A stretch of DNA of 64,000 bases from Flavobacterium sp. HJJ (GTDB taxonomy: Bacteria > Bacteroidota > Bacteroidia > Flavobacteriales > Flavobacteriaceae): assembly GCF_015351475.1 (NCBI RefSeq), contig NZ_JADKPR010000020.1, positions 1 to 64,000 of the forward strand, read 5' to 3'. Positions 8,720 through 17,744 of the stretch are shown piece after piece (within the stretch, counting starts at the first letter, position 1; the number at the start of each line of letters is the position of its first letter). The translations under genes were made by a program, and so were the position numbers. Under the pieces are notes generated by a model. The model had not been told where the DNA came from, did not search any database, and worked only from the letters and a program-made list of their open reading frames with translations.

Positions 8720-9283
8720 TTAATCTTCAATCATTTTCCAAAGTAATTCAAAGGTATCTGCAATAAGCTGATCGGATTCGTCTCCAGTAATTTTATTAGA
8801 AATAAGATAATAATACAATCCATTTATCTGGGCTGTAAAGAGCGAAAATACAAAACCTACCTGCATCGGCTTTAAAACAACCAGATTAATTCCGTTTTGA
8901 ATTAAAACATAAAGAGGATGTTCATCATTATTTAAAACTTTAGTAATCCCAGATTTTGAATAAGGAGAATTGATAAACTGCTGCAGATAATGAAACTCCT
9001 TCGGATTCTCCAGATTCCATTGCAAAGAAGCAGTAAATAAAGAACGGAAAGATTCTTTTGAAACCGAATTTGACTCAATACTTTCGATAATAAAATCATC
9101 CATTTTCTTAATAATGCTGTTGTAAATACTAACGATAAGTATCTCTTTGGTAGCAAAATAATTAAACAAAGTTCCATTAGCAACACCTGCCTCCTGAGCT
9201 ATTTTACTGGTTGCTGTTCCATGGAAACCATTGTCAACAAAGAGTTTAATAGCTGTTTCAATAATTATTTGATTTTTATTCAT
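8720..9283 (-). CDS. TetR/AcrR-family transcriptional regulator
   Basis: The 187-residue protein has the usual TetR size. The N-terminal helix-turn-helix spans about 1-50 (IIETAIKLFVDNGFHGTATSKIAQEAGVANGTLFNYFATKEIL) with the family GTLFNYFATKE motif. The rest is the all-helical ligand-binding and dimer domain; the ligand is unknown. I moved the start to the ATG at 9283, because the longer frame would place the palindrome ACTGATTAATCAGT inside the coding region. This palindrome sits 8 bp upstream of that ATG and recurs after the stop codon, so the gene is probably autoregulated. No efflux gene is adjacent. Confidence 0.9.
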   Translation of the reverse strand: MNKNQIIIETAIKLFVDNGFHGTATSKIAQEAGVANGTLFNYFATKEILIVSIYNSIIKKMDDFIIESIESNSVSKESFRSLFTASLQWNLENPKEFHYLQQFINSPYSKSGITKVLNNDEHPLYVLIQNGINLVVLKPMQVGFVFSLFTAQINGLYYYLISNKITGDESDQLIADTFELLWKMIED

Positions 9284-9291
9284 AAAATTTA

Positions 9292-9305
9292 ACTGATTAA
9301 TCAGT
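9292..9305. promoter_or_regulatory. Probable TetR operator
   Basis: The perfect 14-bp palindrome ACTGATTAATCAGT lies 8 bp upstream of the tetR start and is identical to the core of the palindrome at 8690-8703. Confidence 0.65.
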
Positions 9306-9375
9306 CGTAAAGATAAGAATAAATAATAAAAAAAGGTTTTAAACATAATCCTAAAACTGCTGATTCAAAATAAAA

Positions 9376-10323
9376 TCAAAAGTCTCTAATTGTTGTTGGA
9401 TCGGCTAATGCCAATGAAGCAATTTCATCTTTTCTTTTAAAAACTACACCTTTGTGCTTTTGCATATATTGTATTAAATCATAGGCCGCTTTTACCATCT
9501 GAGGAGTTCCTCCGATGCGGTCATGAAAACTAATAGAAAGCTGTCTTCTTCTGAATGAACTTTCAATATAAAGCTGATCAAATTCGGTTTTAACCTGATT
9601 AAAAAATTGATCAACCGAAAAATTCCTGCCTTCTATTAAAACAATATCGTTGCATCGAAGTGTATAAGGCACAACTACAAAATCAGAATGATTCACCTGA
9701 ATAATAAAAGGCTCATCACGGCTCAAATCATCGATATGATACTTAAATCCAAGTTCCTGCAAAATTTTCAGAGTGTTTTCGCCACGCCGTAACCAATTAG
9801 CATTATAGCCAACTGCATCAAAACCAGTTGCTTGTTTTATAGCTTCCACTCCATCCTTAATAAACTTTTTTTCTTCCTCATATGGCATTGTATATTGTGA
9901 ACTCCAATTCATGCCGTGTGCTGCAGCTTCATGACCCCGCTGTACAATCTCTTTGGCCAGCACTGGATTCTTCAATACCGCAGAACCAACCATGTGTGAA
10001 GTAACTTTTATACCCAATTTATCCCAGTTATCAAGCATTCTGGGAATTCCTTCTTTGTAACCATAATCAAACCATGTTGCACCAGGCAGATCAACATACC
10101 CTTTCTGAATGTTCTGCGGAAAAGGACTTTCGGCATTGACAGGCTGGCCGCCCGCTTCAAACTGCATCGAAATTGAAACTACCAATCTGGAACCATCAGA
10201 CCATTTTGCAGACTGCGGTTCTCTTTTTTCAATTGGAAAAGCTTTAACAATTTCGGATGGATTAACTATTCCTGCTAATCCGGCTAAACTTCCCTGTTTA
10301 ATGAAATGACGTCTTGAACTCAT
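9376..10323 (-). CDS. Tat-exported polysaccharide deacetylase-family protein
   Basis: The 315-residue protein belongs to the NodB-like carbohydrate esterase 4 fold, in the PuuE/HpPgdA-like branch that hydrolyses C-N bonds in sugars or cyclic amides. Evidence is the strand series LVVSISMQFEAGG, MLDNWDKLGIKVTSHMVGSA, RGHEAAAHGMNWSSQ (metal-type histidines) and ISFHDRIGG near the C-terminus. The N-terminus MSSRRHFIKQGSLAGLAG is a twin-arginine signal, so it should be exported folded. It is 8 bp from a DoxX gene upstream, in the same direction. The exact substrate cannot be read from sequence. Confidence 0.82.
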   Translation of the reverse strand: MSSRRHFIKQGSLAGLAGIVNPSEIVKAFPIEKREPQSAKWSDGSRLVVSISMQFEAGGQPVNAESPFPQNIQKGYVDLPGATWFDYGYKEGIPRMLDNWDKLGIKVTSHMVGSAVLKNPVLAKEIVQRGHEAAAHGMNWSSQYTMPYEEEKKFIKDGVEAIKQATGFDAVGYNANWLRRGENTLKILQELGFKYHIDDLSRDEPFIIQVNHSDFVVVPYTLRCNDIVLIEGRNFSVDQFFNQVKTEFDQLYIESSFRRRQLSISFHDRIGGTPQMVKAAYDLIQYMQKHKGVVFKRKDEIASLALADPTTIRDF

Positions 10324-10331
10324 TCTGATTA

Positions 10332-10721
10332 TTATTTGATTAAAGAATCCAATGAAATAGTGTTAGCCACAATAAACTGAAGCAAAAAAGCAAAGAAAGC
10401 AGCGTGAATCAATTGAGACGGCAAAGCTTCCCAATTCTCAATCAAAGCAGTTCCAAAAACAAGGATAACCATCACGATAGCAGCCACAACTAAAGCTGGT
10501 TTGGTAAATAAACCTGCAATGAGCAGAAGTCCAATAAACAGCTCAGCTATCGGCAAAGCATAACTGAAAGGCACCACAACGGTTTTTGGCAAAAGCGATT
10601 TTTCAAAACTTTCCGCCATCCAAGAACTGAAGGCCTGCAATTTGGGTATTCTAACCAATCCGTGACCAAACATGCTTGCTCCTATGGCAAGCCGTAACAA
10701 GAAATAAACTGTTGCATTCAT
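10332..10721 (-). CDS. DoxX-family membrane protein
   Basis: The 129-residue product has four hydrophobic segments and the DoxX start FLLRLAIGASMFGHGLVRIPKL. DoxX-like proteins are small inner-membrane proteins of uncertain, possibly redox-related, function. I chose the ATG at 10721 because the family signature begins a few residues later; the longer frame runs into the divergent promoter region. It appears to be co-transcribed with the Tat-exported deacetylase and is divergent from the AraC regulator, its likely controller. Confidence 0.85.
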   Translation of the reverse strand: MNATVYFLLRLAIGASMFGHGLVRIPKLQAFSSWMAESFEKSLLPKTVVVPFSYALPIAELFIGLLLIAGLFTKPALVVAAIVMVILVFGTALIENWEALPSQLIHAAFFAFLLQFIVANTISLDSLIK

Positions 10722-10774
10722 TTTTAAAATGTTTAAAATTAGAATACAAAGATGAGGCACTCCCATATGCTTCA

Positions 10775-10807
10775 TTTGTATAATCATTGGGAATAATTGT
10801 ACATTTG
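10775..10807 (+). promoter_or_regulatory. Promoter of the AraC-family gene
   Basis: TTTG (10775-10778) and TACATTTG (10800-10807) are 21 bp apart. The ATG follows 5 nt after the -7 element, suggesting a leaderless mRNA. Confidence 0.6.
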
Positions 10808-10812
10808 TTAGT

Positions 10813-11661
10813 ATGGAAATCCGAAATCTATATCAGCCTTTTGAACTGGAGTTATTGAAAATCGATAACTATGAGAATCGTGAACATAGGAATACCTTTT
10901 TTGAAATGGTTTTTGTACTAGAAGGCGAAGGCACACAAATGATTAACAATCATAAATTACCATATGCCAGCAACAAACTTTTTTTGATTTTTCCCCAAGA
11001 CATACATGGATTCGAAGTTACTACAACCACGAGTTTTTTCTTTCTTCGTTTTAATGACAGTTATCTAAAAACACAGCCGAAAGAATGGATTCAGAAACTA
11101 GAACTGATTTTCAACAACCACAATCATCTGCCTGGCTGTATTTTAAAAAATGTTTCAGATAAAGCATTAATTAGAGCCTTAGTCGAAGCGCTTATCCGTG
11201 AAAATGCGAACCCGCAATTTCAGCAGCAGGAAGTCATAAAACAGCTGATAAATACAATCATTATCATTGCCTCAAGAAATATATTACTTATGCCGCCAAC
11301 TGTTACGGATAAATCTAAAACAGATTATTCAATTCAATTGCTGAGTTATATTCACCAAAACATATATGACCCCGCTCTGCTGAAATCTGAGCGGATTGCA
11401 GAGCGATTTAATGTTTCTCCCAAGTATATCAGTACATTTTTTAAAATTCATATTGGACAGACTCTTCAGGATTATATCATTACCTATAAAATAAAACTAA
11501 TTGAAACCAGGCTTCGCTACACAGATATGCAGATCAATGAAATTGTGTATGAACTGGGATTTAGTGATTCCAGCCATTTAAACCGCCTGTTCAAAAAATA
11601 TAACGGAATAAGTCCAAGCGAGTATAAGAAAATGATGGATGAAAAGCAGACTTCTTTTTAG
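10813..11661 (+). CDS. AraC-family transcriptional regulator
   Basis: The 282-residue protein has an N-terminal cupin-like sensor (about 20-110: MVFVLEGEGTQMINNHKLPY, LIFPQDIHGFEV) and a C-terminal AraC double helix-turn-helix (about 175-275) with FNVSPKYISTFFKIHIGQTLQDYI and the signature IVYELGFSDSSHLNRLFKKYNGISPSEYK. It is divergent from the doxX-deacetylase operon with about 90 bp between starts, so it probably controls that operon. The inducer is unknown. Confidence 0.92.
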   Translation: MEIRNLYQPFELELLKIDNYENREHRNTFFEMVFVLEGEGTQMINNHKLPYASNKLFLIFPQDIHGFEVTTTTSFFFLRFNDSYLKTQPKEWIQKLELIFNNHNHLPGCILKNVSDKALIRALVEALIRENANPQFQQQEVIKQLINTIIIIASRNILLMPPTVTDKSKTDYSIQLLSYIHQNIYDPALLKSERIAERFNVSPKYISTFFKIHIGQTLQDYIITYKIKLIETRLRYTDMQINEIVYELGFSDSSHLNRLFKKYNGISPSEYKKMMDEKQTSF

Positions 11662-11893
11662 ACCAAAGGCAAATTTTTAAACCGTCGGTGTTCAAAACCA
11701 GGAGGTGTTTTTTGTGCAATTTATAAATATACAATCTCAATTAAATAATTTTTAGTCATTTATCGGATTAACATGTTATTTATCAGATTTGTTTTCAGTA
11801 AAAAAAACCTTATTATAAGTTTGTATAGGTCTTAATATCAGAAAAATAAAAATTTGGAGTTATAATTAAAATAGAAACTTAAAAAATAACAAG

Positions 11894-12109
11894 ATGAAAA
11901 CTAATCAAATTTCCAGCAGAGAATGTGCGTTTATAATCTATGGTTATGTAAGCATTTCAACATTTTTATTGATGTCGATTAGCAAACTTACAGACAGTCT
12001 TGAAAAAGCTATGAATTTCAATTCATTTGCAACAGCAATAATTGTTTTAAACATGATCGTGTTTCTTACCTCTCTTTTTTATAAAAGAAAACATATTGTA
12101 CACGGTTAA
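11894..12109 (+). CDS. Small hypothetical membrane protein
   Basis: This 71-residue protein has two hydrophobic segments at about 13-28 and 44-60 and a basic C-terminus (YKRKHIVHG). A TAAGTTTG -7 element at 11816-11823 lies about 70 bp upstream, and a terminator follows. I do not recognise a family. Confidence 0.6.
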   Translation: MKTNQISSRECAFIIYGYVSISTFLLMSISKLTDSLEKAMNFNSFATAIIVLNMIVFLTSLFYKRKHIVHG

Positions 12110-12159
12110 AATCATTTTTAACTTTAAAAAACAACAACAAAAATCTTCTTAAAATATAG

Positions 12160-12195
12160 ATAGAGACTTGATTTATATCAGTCTCTATTTTTTTT
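12160..12195 (+). terminator. Rho-independent terminator
   Basis: An ATAGAGAC/GTCTCTAT stem with an inner TGAT/ATCA pairing is followed by a run of eight T. Confidence 0.75.
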
Positions 12196-12227
12196 AGACA
12201 AGAATAATAATACTGTCGTTTTAACTG

Positions 12228-12469
12228 CTATTTACCAGTTGCTATGAATAATAAAGCACGGTCTAAAACCTCGTCCTTTCCTTGCTGGATACCTTCAATT
12301 GTAGGCTTAATTTCGATGTCTGAAATAATTCCAAATCTTTGTGTTTCTCTTTTATTAAGATTATAAACGCCAATTCTTGACGTTTTTGTAGGTATATGAG
12401 TAATTTCAGAAATATAAATTTAAGTCTCATTAAGAGATTTTTGCCTAATCCTAAACTTTTGCGCACGAT
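12228..12469 (-). pseudogene. Remnant of an S41-family peptidase C-terminus
   Basis: The minus strand, read to a TAG at 12228-12230, encodes ISEITHIPTKTSRIGVYNLN, then RFGIISDIEIKPTIEGIQQG and KDEVLDRALLFIATGK (split for length). The segment GI.SDIEIKPTIEGIQQGKDEVLDRAL is typical of the end of S41 (tail-specific-protease-like) peptidases. An in-frame TAA interrupts it upstream and no catalytic domain is present, so it is a decayed fragment. The 290 bp between it and the next gene contain one more short coding-like relic (LTENHAIKQNLEIQVEVI, ending near 12619 on the plus strand) of unknown origin. Confidence 0.65.
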
Positions 12470-12526
12470 CCATATAAAACCAACTTTTTATTATACAATT
12501 TGCCTAATTAGCAGTTAAAATGAGTT

Positions 12527-12539
12527 ACTCAAGTTACGC
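12527..12539 (+). repeat. Left 13-bp direct repeat flanking the acyltransferase module
   Basis: ACTCAAGTTACGC here and ACTCACGTTACGC at 13936-13948 (12 of 13 identical) bracket the acyltransferase gene. The second copy starts 3 nt after its stop codon. Confidence 0.4.
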
Positions 12540-12756
12540 TGGAAAAAAGCGTTGAAGCAAAACTCACCGAAAATCATGCTATTAAACAAAATTTGGAAAT
12601 CCAGGTTGAGGTTATTTAGAGAAACAATTCGGAGGCAGTAAACTATACATGAATTGATTTTAAAATCCTTTCAATTAAGAAAAATATAAGGTATGTTTGT
12701 AAAACTAAGCGGTCTGTATTAATAGAACGTATAAATATTATTTTATCAGACTTCAA

Positions 12757-13932
12757 ATGAAAGTTAGTGCCAATTCTGCACAGAACCCAAAATCGACTAT
12801 ATTGAAAAATTTACTAAGAATTGAAATAAATTCAAATAGAATTTATGGATTAGATATTTTAAGAGCTTTGGCTATTATATTTGTTGTTGCTGAACATGGT
12901 GAATATCTCATGCCAAAAGCAAGATATAAATATATAAATTTTTTCCTTTTTGATGGAGTGAATATATTCTTTGTTTTAAGTGGCTTTTTAATTGGTGGAA
13001 TACTTATAAAAATACTTAAAGAAAATAGACTTAATTCAAAGCTAATAATAAACTTTTGGATTAAAAGATGGTTTAGAACATTCCCTAATTATTTTTTAAT
13101 ATTAACAATACTTATATTGCTTAATGTTTTTTTCAATGATAATTTTAGTTTATATGATTATAAACGCTATTTTCTATTTTCACAAAATTTGTTTTCAGCA
13201 CATCCTAATTTTTTTCCAGAAGCTTGGAGTTTAAGTGTAGAAGAATGGTTTTATCTATTACTTCCTATAGTTTTATTTATTTCAATAAAAGTATTAAAAA
13301 TTTCAATTGGCAATTCAATACTTTTTTCCGCATTTAGTATAATTATTAGTATTACTCTATTTAGATATTTTAGATATACTACATTAACAATAAATGAATT
13401 TTGGGTTTGGGATATTACATTCAGAAAACAAGTTTTCACAAGACTAGATAGCTTAATGTATGGAGTTATAGGTGCATACATTTATTCTCGTTATATTATA
13501 TTTTGGAATAAATATAGAATTCAATTTTTAGCATTAGGACTTATACTTTATATTTTTATGAAATTTAATTTATTTGAATTCAAGAGTTTTGGATTATTTA
13601 ATTGTGTTTTTTCATTTTCTTTAACTTCAATAGCAACTCTTTTCTTACTACCATATTTGAGTTCTGTCAAAAAAGGAAAAGGAGTTATTTTTAAACTTAT
13701 GACATATACGAGTTTAATTTCGTACTCAATGTATCTTATAAATTTAACAATAGTTCAAAATTGGATTTTAGGAAATATAGAGTGGTCAATATTAGAAAAC
13801 TTTAATAGGTATGTCTTTTTATTAACGAGATATTCAATTTATTGGCTTCTGACAGTAGCTATCTCAATCATAATGCATAAATATTTTGAAATTCCTATTA
13901 TGAATTTAAGGGATAAAATCAGAATAAAATAA
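12757..13932 (+). CDS. Acyltransferase 3 (OafA/YrhL-like) membrane protein
   Basis: The 391-residue protein has about ten hydrophobic segments and the acyltransferase-3 N-terminal motif GLDILRALAIIFVVAEHG, with Arg36 and His47 as the expected conserved residues. The family O-acylates sugars of surface polysaccharides in the inner membrane. The segment FFPEAWSLSVEEWFYLLLP is the usual second family motif. Codon use is more AT-rich than that of neighbouring housekeeping genes, and the gene lies between transposase and protease remnants and short direct repeats, all suggesting acquisition. No polysaccharide genes are adjacent. Confidence 0.9.
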   Translation: MKVSANSAQNPKSTILKNLLRIEINSNRIYGLDILRALAIIFVVAEHGEYLMPKARYKYINFFLFDGVNIFFVLSGFLIGGILIKILKENRLNSKLIINFWIKRWFRTFPNYFLILTILILLNVFFNDNFSLYDYKRYFLFSQNLFSAHPNFFPEAWSLSVEEWFYLLLPIVLFISIKVLKISIGNSILFSAFSIIISITLFRYFRYTTLTINEFWVWDITFRKQVFTRLDSLMYGVIGAYIYSRYIIFWNKYRIQFLALGLILYIFMKFNLFEFKSFGLFNCVFSFSLTSIATLFLLPYLSSVKKGKGVIFKLMTYTSLISYSMYLINLTIVQNWILGNIEWSILENFNRYVFLLTRYSIYWLLTVAISIIMHKYFEIPIMNLRDKIRIK

Positions 13933-13935
13933 CTC

Positions 13936-13948
13936 ACTCACGTTACGC
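13936..13948 (+). repeat. Right 13-bp direct repeat flanking the acyltransferase module
   Basis: ACTCACGTTACGC matches the copy at 12527-12539 in 12 of 13 positions. It could be a target duplication or recombination site; chance cannot be excluded. Confidence 0.4.
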
Positions 13949-14142
13949 AAAAAAAACATCACGTATTCGGTTTTAACATTTTCATTGTTGATAACTTATC
14001 TATGCTAAAAATGTAGTTATGCTGCTCTTTTTGTTTTTGACAATACAGCTAATTCTTTTTGAGCAGCCAAATAAATTTGAGCCTTTATTGCAAAATGATT
14101 TTTATGTGTTCTTTGTTACACCAAACACAAATATTATATGGT

Positions 14143-14340
14143 CTAAATTTCATCTAAAACACATAGCCATACCCCCATACTCATTACCTCATTTTTAGTT
14201 GTATTTTTTACGGCATCAGTAATAAAATTTTCGACATCCTCTAATGATTTGTAAAATTTATTAGAGAACTGTCGTTTGTATTTTGCCCACATTTTTTCAG
14301 CGGGATTAATACCGAACAAGTTAAAAGAAACCAGTGTATG
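14143..14340 (-). pseudogene. IS630-type transposase C-terminal remnant
   Basis: The minus strand encodes NLFGINPAEKMWAKYKRQFS, continuing NKFYKSLEDVENFITDAV, to a TAG at 14143-14145. This matches the C-terminal part of IS630-family DDE transposases, in which ELNP.EK.W carries the last catalytic glutamate. The N-terminal catalytic region is missing and no inverted repeats are visible. A further coding-like relic (AIKAQIYLAAQKELAVLSKT, minus strand about 14019-14090) follows in a region otherwise without genes (13949-14516). Confidence 0.7.
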
Positions 14341-14516
14341 TGTTAATTATATATCATTTTTTTCCTTAACTTAATGACATTGCGTGTGGGATAGAAATAA
14401 GCCGTCAAAGTAGCATGTATAGCCCAATCCAAGAAGCAGCCTCCTTTACACAGCGGGGTCGTGTCCTAAATTATTATTCACAGAACTGAGTAAATAATTC
14501 TGAAAGTTTATTTTAA

Positions 14517-16787
14517 CTACGCATTCAGACTTGCCTTAAACATCCTTAACTCTTCCCAGGAAAATTTATCTCCGTATTTTTCTTTTAACGGAGAAACGGA
14601 TTCTTCAGCGTATCCTTCAAAAGCGTCAGTAAGTGCAAGGATTTTGTCTTCGGGAAGGACTTCCTGAATGGTTATGGTTTTAGACTGAATCAGTTTTGTG
14701 AGGTGTGAAAGGATCGTCTCCTGATTGTATTTCCGGATCAGCGCAATTTCAGAAACTGTTTTCTTTTCTAACCACAGCTCATAAGTTAATTCCACTGTAG
14801 ATTTCTTAGGTTCTTTAGTACCTGCTTTTTTGGGTGAATAGCGGTCAGCATCTTTTTCATCGTCAATAAGAGTAATATTCGCTTTCTTAAAATCTTCAGA
14901 AACACGTTCCAGTTTTATTGTTTTATATTGCTTAATTTCTGGTGAAGTCAGTCTTTCCTTGGAAATCGCTTCGCCGTTTACTAAGGTTTCAATCATCAGC
15001 TTAGCTTTCATCAGCTGCAGTACAGCTTTAGTCTGTAAATCGTCAAGAATGACTAATTCATCATAAAAAGATTTGGCTTTTTTCTGTCGTTTTATTTCTT
15101 CAATTTTCCAAAGGATTTCATATAAAAGCTTGTCCATTGGATCCATGAAATAATTAAAAGCAGCGTTAATACGATCAGAAATATATTTAAATTCAAGCTG
15201 TTCGCTGTGGAACAGTTTATCCAGCTGCAGCATAAATTTAGAAGAAGGATCTAAAAGCTGCCAGATTACGCCTGCCTGATTTTTTGCCCAGACTGCATGT
15301 TTCGATTTTACTGAATTTTCAGCATCTTCATTGTAGCTGAACTGATGATTGCGCCATTCCTGTGCCAAAACGTTCCAATCAAAACTGTTTTTCAGATAGT
15401 TAAGAATAAAATTCTTCGTTTCGCGTTTCAAAGCATTGGCCAAAACTTCGTCTGATGCTTTGTTTTCGGCATAATCCATAACATCCTGATCATTCGAAAT
15501 ACCATTCATCCGCATCGGAGAAAGCAAAATAAGCCCGTTTAAGGAACGCAAACGAGATAATGCTACATACGCCTGCCCAGGCAGGAAAACCTGCGATACA
15601 TCAAGCACAGCTTTGTCAAAAGTCAATCCCTGGCTTTTGTGAACCGTAATCGCCCAGGCAAGTTTGATAGGATAATGAACAAAAGTTCCCAAAACCTCTT
15701 CCTCTATTCCCTTAGTCAGTTCATTTACAGTATAGCGGATGTTCTGCCATTCATATTTATCTACTTCGATCGTTTTATTCTCGTCAGGAAAATGAACCCA
15801 TATTTCTTTTTTAGTCATTGTTTTTACAATTCCCATTTTCCCGTTGAAATAATTTTTCTCCATCGACAGGTCATTTTTGACAAACATAATCTGTGCACCA
15901 ACCTTCAGTTGCAAATTGGAATCTACAGGATAAATTTTCTCTGGAAAATCATCTGTAATCTGTGGCAGGAAAGTCATAGCCTCTCCATCTAAATCTTCAA
16001 GAGATTGGGCATTCATTACATCAGCTTTGACGTTATGGGTTGTCAGAGTGATATAGCCTTTATTTTCTTTCAGATCAAAATCAGGTTTCACGAATTCGTT
16101 AAGCGTCTGAATATCGGTGGCCGTAATCTCATTATTACGAAGATTATTCAAAACCGAAATAAAACGGTCATCAGTCTGGCGGTAGATTTTGGACAATTCA
16201 ATATACAGCGGCGGATACTGCTGGATCACATGCGCATGAAAAAAGAATTTTCCTCTGTAGTAATTTCGAAGTGTCCTCCATTCTTCATCGCGAATGATTG
16301 GTGGTAATTGTAATAAATCACCTATAAACAATACCTGTACACCGCCGAAAGGCTGCACTTTTTTTCGAACTGACTGCATCATAAAATCCATAGCATCAAG
16401 CAGATCAGCGCGCAGCATACTGACTTCATCGATTATAAGCAATTCCATGTTTTGTATCACAGCACGCTTTTGTCCGCTCATTTTAAAATGCCTGCGGAGT
16501 GTTGCCTTAGTTTCAAACTTTGTCGAATCTGAAAATTGCGGGGCTGAATTATCTGGAATAAAACCGCCAAAAGGCAATTGAAACATCGAATGAATTGTAA
16601 CACCTCCAGCATTCAACGCTGCTATACCAGTAGGTGCCACAACAACTGTATTCTTGTGGGTAGTAGCAATAATTTCTTTTAAAAGCGTCGTTTTACCAGT
16701 TCCGGCTTTACCAGTTAGAAAAATGGATTGCTGAGTTTGGTTAATAAAACGCAGTGCGTAGGCAGCAGCTTCGGATATGGATTGCAT
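14517..16787 (-). CDS. Pif1-like superfamily 1 DNA helicase
   Basis: The 756-residue protein has Walker A GKAGTGKTT (about 26-34), Walker B IIDEVSML (about 116-123), the GDLLQLPP motif, and near residue 380 the late motif WAITVHKSQGLTFDKAVLD with YVALSRLRSL. These identify a Pif1/RecD2-type helicase. About 150 C-terminal residues form an extra region ending in a helix-turn-helix similar to the one at the end of RecQ (LTYELWLEKKTVSEIALIRK). It likely acts in replication or repair, unwinding 5' to 3'. It is a single gene with its own upstream space, separated from ompH by a terminator. Confidence 0.92.
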   Translation of the reverse strand: MQSISEAAAYALRFINQTQQSIFLTGKAGTGKTTLLKEIIATTHKNTVVVAPTGIAALNAGGVTIHSMFQLPFGGFIPDNSAPQFSDSTKFETKATLRRHFKMSGQKRAVIQNMELLIIDEVSMLRADLLDAMDFMMQSVRKKVQPFGGVQVLFIGDLLQLPPIIRDEEWRTLRNYYRGKFFFHAHVIQQYPPLYIELSKIYRQTDDRFISVLNNLRNNEITATDIQTLNEFVKPDFDLKENKGYITLTTHNVKADVMNAQSLEDLDGEAMTFLPQITDDFPEKIYPVDSNLQLKVGAQIMFVKNDLSMEKNYFNGKMGIVKTMTKKEIWVHFPDENKTIEVDKYEWQNIRYTVNELTKGIEEEVLGTFVHYPIKLAWAITVHKSQGLTFDKAVLDVSQVFLPGQAYVALSRLRSLNGLILLSPMRMNGISNDQDVMDYAENKASDEVLANALKRETKNFILNYLKNSFDWNVLAQEWRNHQFSYNEDAENSVKSKHAVWAKNQAGVIWQLLDPSSKFMLQLDKLFHSEQLEFKYISDRINAAFNYFMDPMDKLLYEILWKIEEIKRQKKAKSFYDELVILDDLQTKAVLQLMKAKLMIETLVNGEAISKERLTSPEIKQYKTIKLERVSEDFKKANITLIDDEKDADRYSPKKAGTKEPKKSTVELTYELWLEKKTVSEIALIRKYNQETILSHLTKLIQSKTITIQEVLPEDKILALTDAFEGYAEESVSPLKEKYGDKFSWEELRMFKASLNA

Positions 16788-16831
16788 TTGGCGAATAATT
16801 TAAAAGCTAAAATATAAAATAATGGAAATAA

Positions 16832-16868
16832 AAAAAACCTTCAATCTAATTCAAGATGAAGGTTTTAT
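16832..16868 (-). terminator. Terminator of the OmpH/Skp gene
   Basis: AAACCTTCA and TGAAGGTTT arms with a short inner helix are followed on the minus strand by a run of eight T. Confidence 0.8.
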
Positions 16869-16887
16869 CTGTTTAGTTAAACTGAGA

Positions 16888-17442
16888 TTATTTTTTGTCC
16901 TCAGCCTTTGGAGCTGATTTATATTTCTCGTTCAATAATTTAATAATCTCTTTTGTAATATCGTATGAATCTTTAGCATAAAGAACAGAAGCCGCATCGC
17001 CAGTCCCGTAGATATAGTCATACCCTTTTTCTTTACCGTAATCTTTGATAAATTTTTTAACTCCTTTTACAAGAGAATCCATTTCTTTACCGCTCTCCTG
17101 CTGCAATTGCATTTGTAAACCTTGCTGAGCCTGCGCTAACTGCTGCTCTCTGCGCTGTAATTCTGAACCTTTTTTCTGAGCCCATTCCTGACCGTTTGCT
17201 CTTGCGTTAGTTTGAAAATTAGCAGCTTCTTGTTTAAATCTGTTAATTTCAGCTTCCAATTGTCTACCTTTCTCAGCAGCCTGTCCTTTGTATTTTGCTT
17301 CTAAATCTTTAGTCTCTGTATATTCTTTCATCAGCTCAGCAGTGTCCACATATGCCGTCTTAAATTCTTTCGATTCCGGAGCTTTTTTATCACAAGAAAT
17401 AAGTGATACTGAAATTGCGATAAATAATAATAATTTCTTCAT
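16888..17442 (-). CDS. OmpH/Skp-family periplasmic chaperone, lipoprotein type
   Basis: The 184-residue protein starts with the lipoprotein signal MKKLLLFIAISVSLISC; the Cys at 17 would be lipidated. Skp/OmpH proteins hold unfolded outer-membrane proteins in the periplasm with long coiled-coil tentacles. Residues about 45-115 are a glutamine-, lysine- and glutamate-rich coiled coil, and the C-terminal VKKFIKDYGKEKGYDYIYG segment is family-typical. I chose the ATG at 17442 because the signal peptide begins there. A TATTTTTG -7 element lies about 35 bp upstream. Confidence 0.88.
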   Translation of the reverse strand: MKKLLLFIAISVSLISCDKKAPESKEFKTAYVDTAELMKEYTETKDLEAKYKGQAAEKGRQLEAEINRFKQEAANFQTNARANGQEWAQKKGSELQRREQQLAQAQQGLQMQLQQESGKEMDSLVKGVKKFIKDYGKEKGYDYIYGTGDAASVLYAKDSYDITKEIIKLLNEKYKSAPKAEDKK

Positions 17443-17613
17443 TTTGGTGTATTTCAAGTTTTTTAGTATGGTTGACAAAAATATAAAAAAATAGATAGTA
17501 TTGATAAAAAGTTTCAAAAATGCTTTAAATAAATACCATAAAATTTAACTATTAATAATTATAAAGAAATAGTGATTAACTATAATCTAAAACTGCTAAA
17601 ATATTAAACTAAT

Positions 17614-17625
17614 TAGTTGTTACTA
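17614..17625 (+). repeat. 12-bp direct repeat, distal copy
   Basis: TAGTTGTTACTA is identical to 18248-18259. The two copies flank a 622-bp segment holding a frameshifted lipoprotein gene. The proximal copy overlaps the last codons of the methyltransferase gene. Confidence 0.6.
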
Positions 17626-17744
17626 CAGCGGGTTTGGGGTTAAATTAAGCCATATTTTCGGATTTGCCAAATCATTCCAAAACAAAATCATTTTTTCATT
17701 AAGCCAATTGCTAAAATCCGTTGCAGCTGTTATGCATTCCATTT

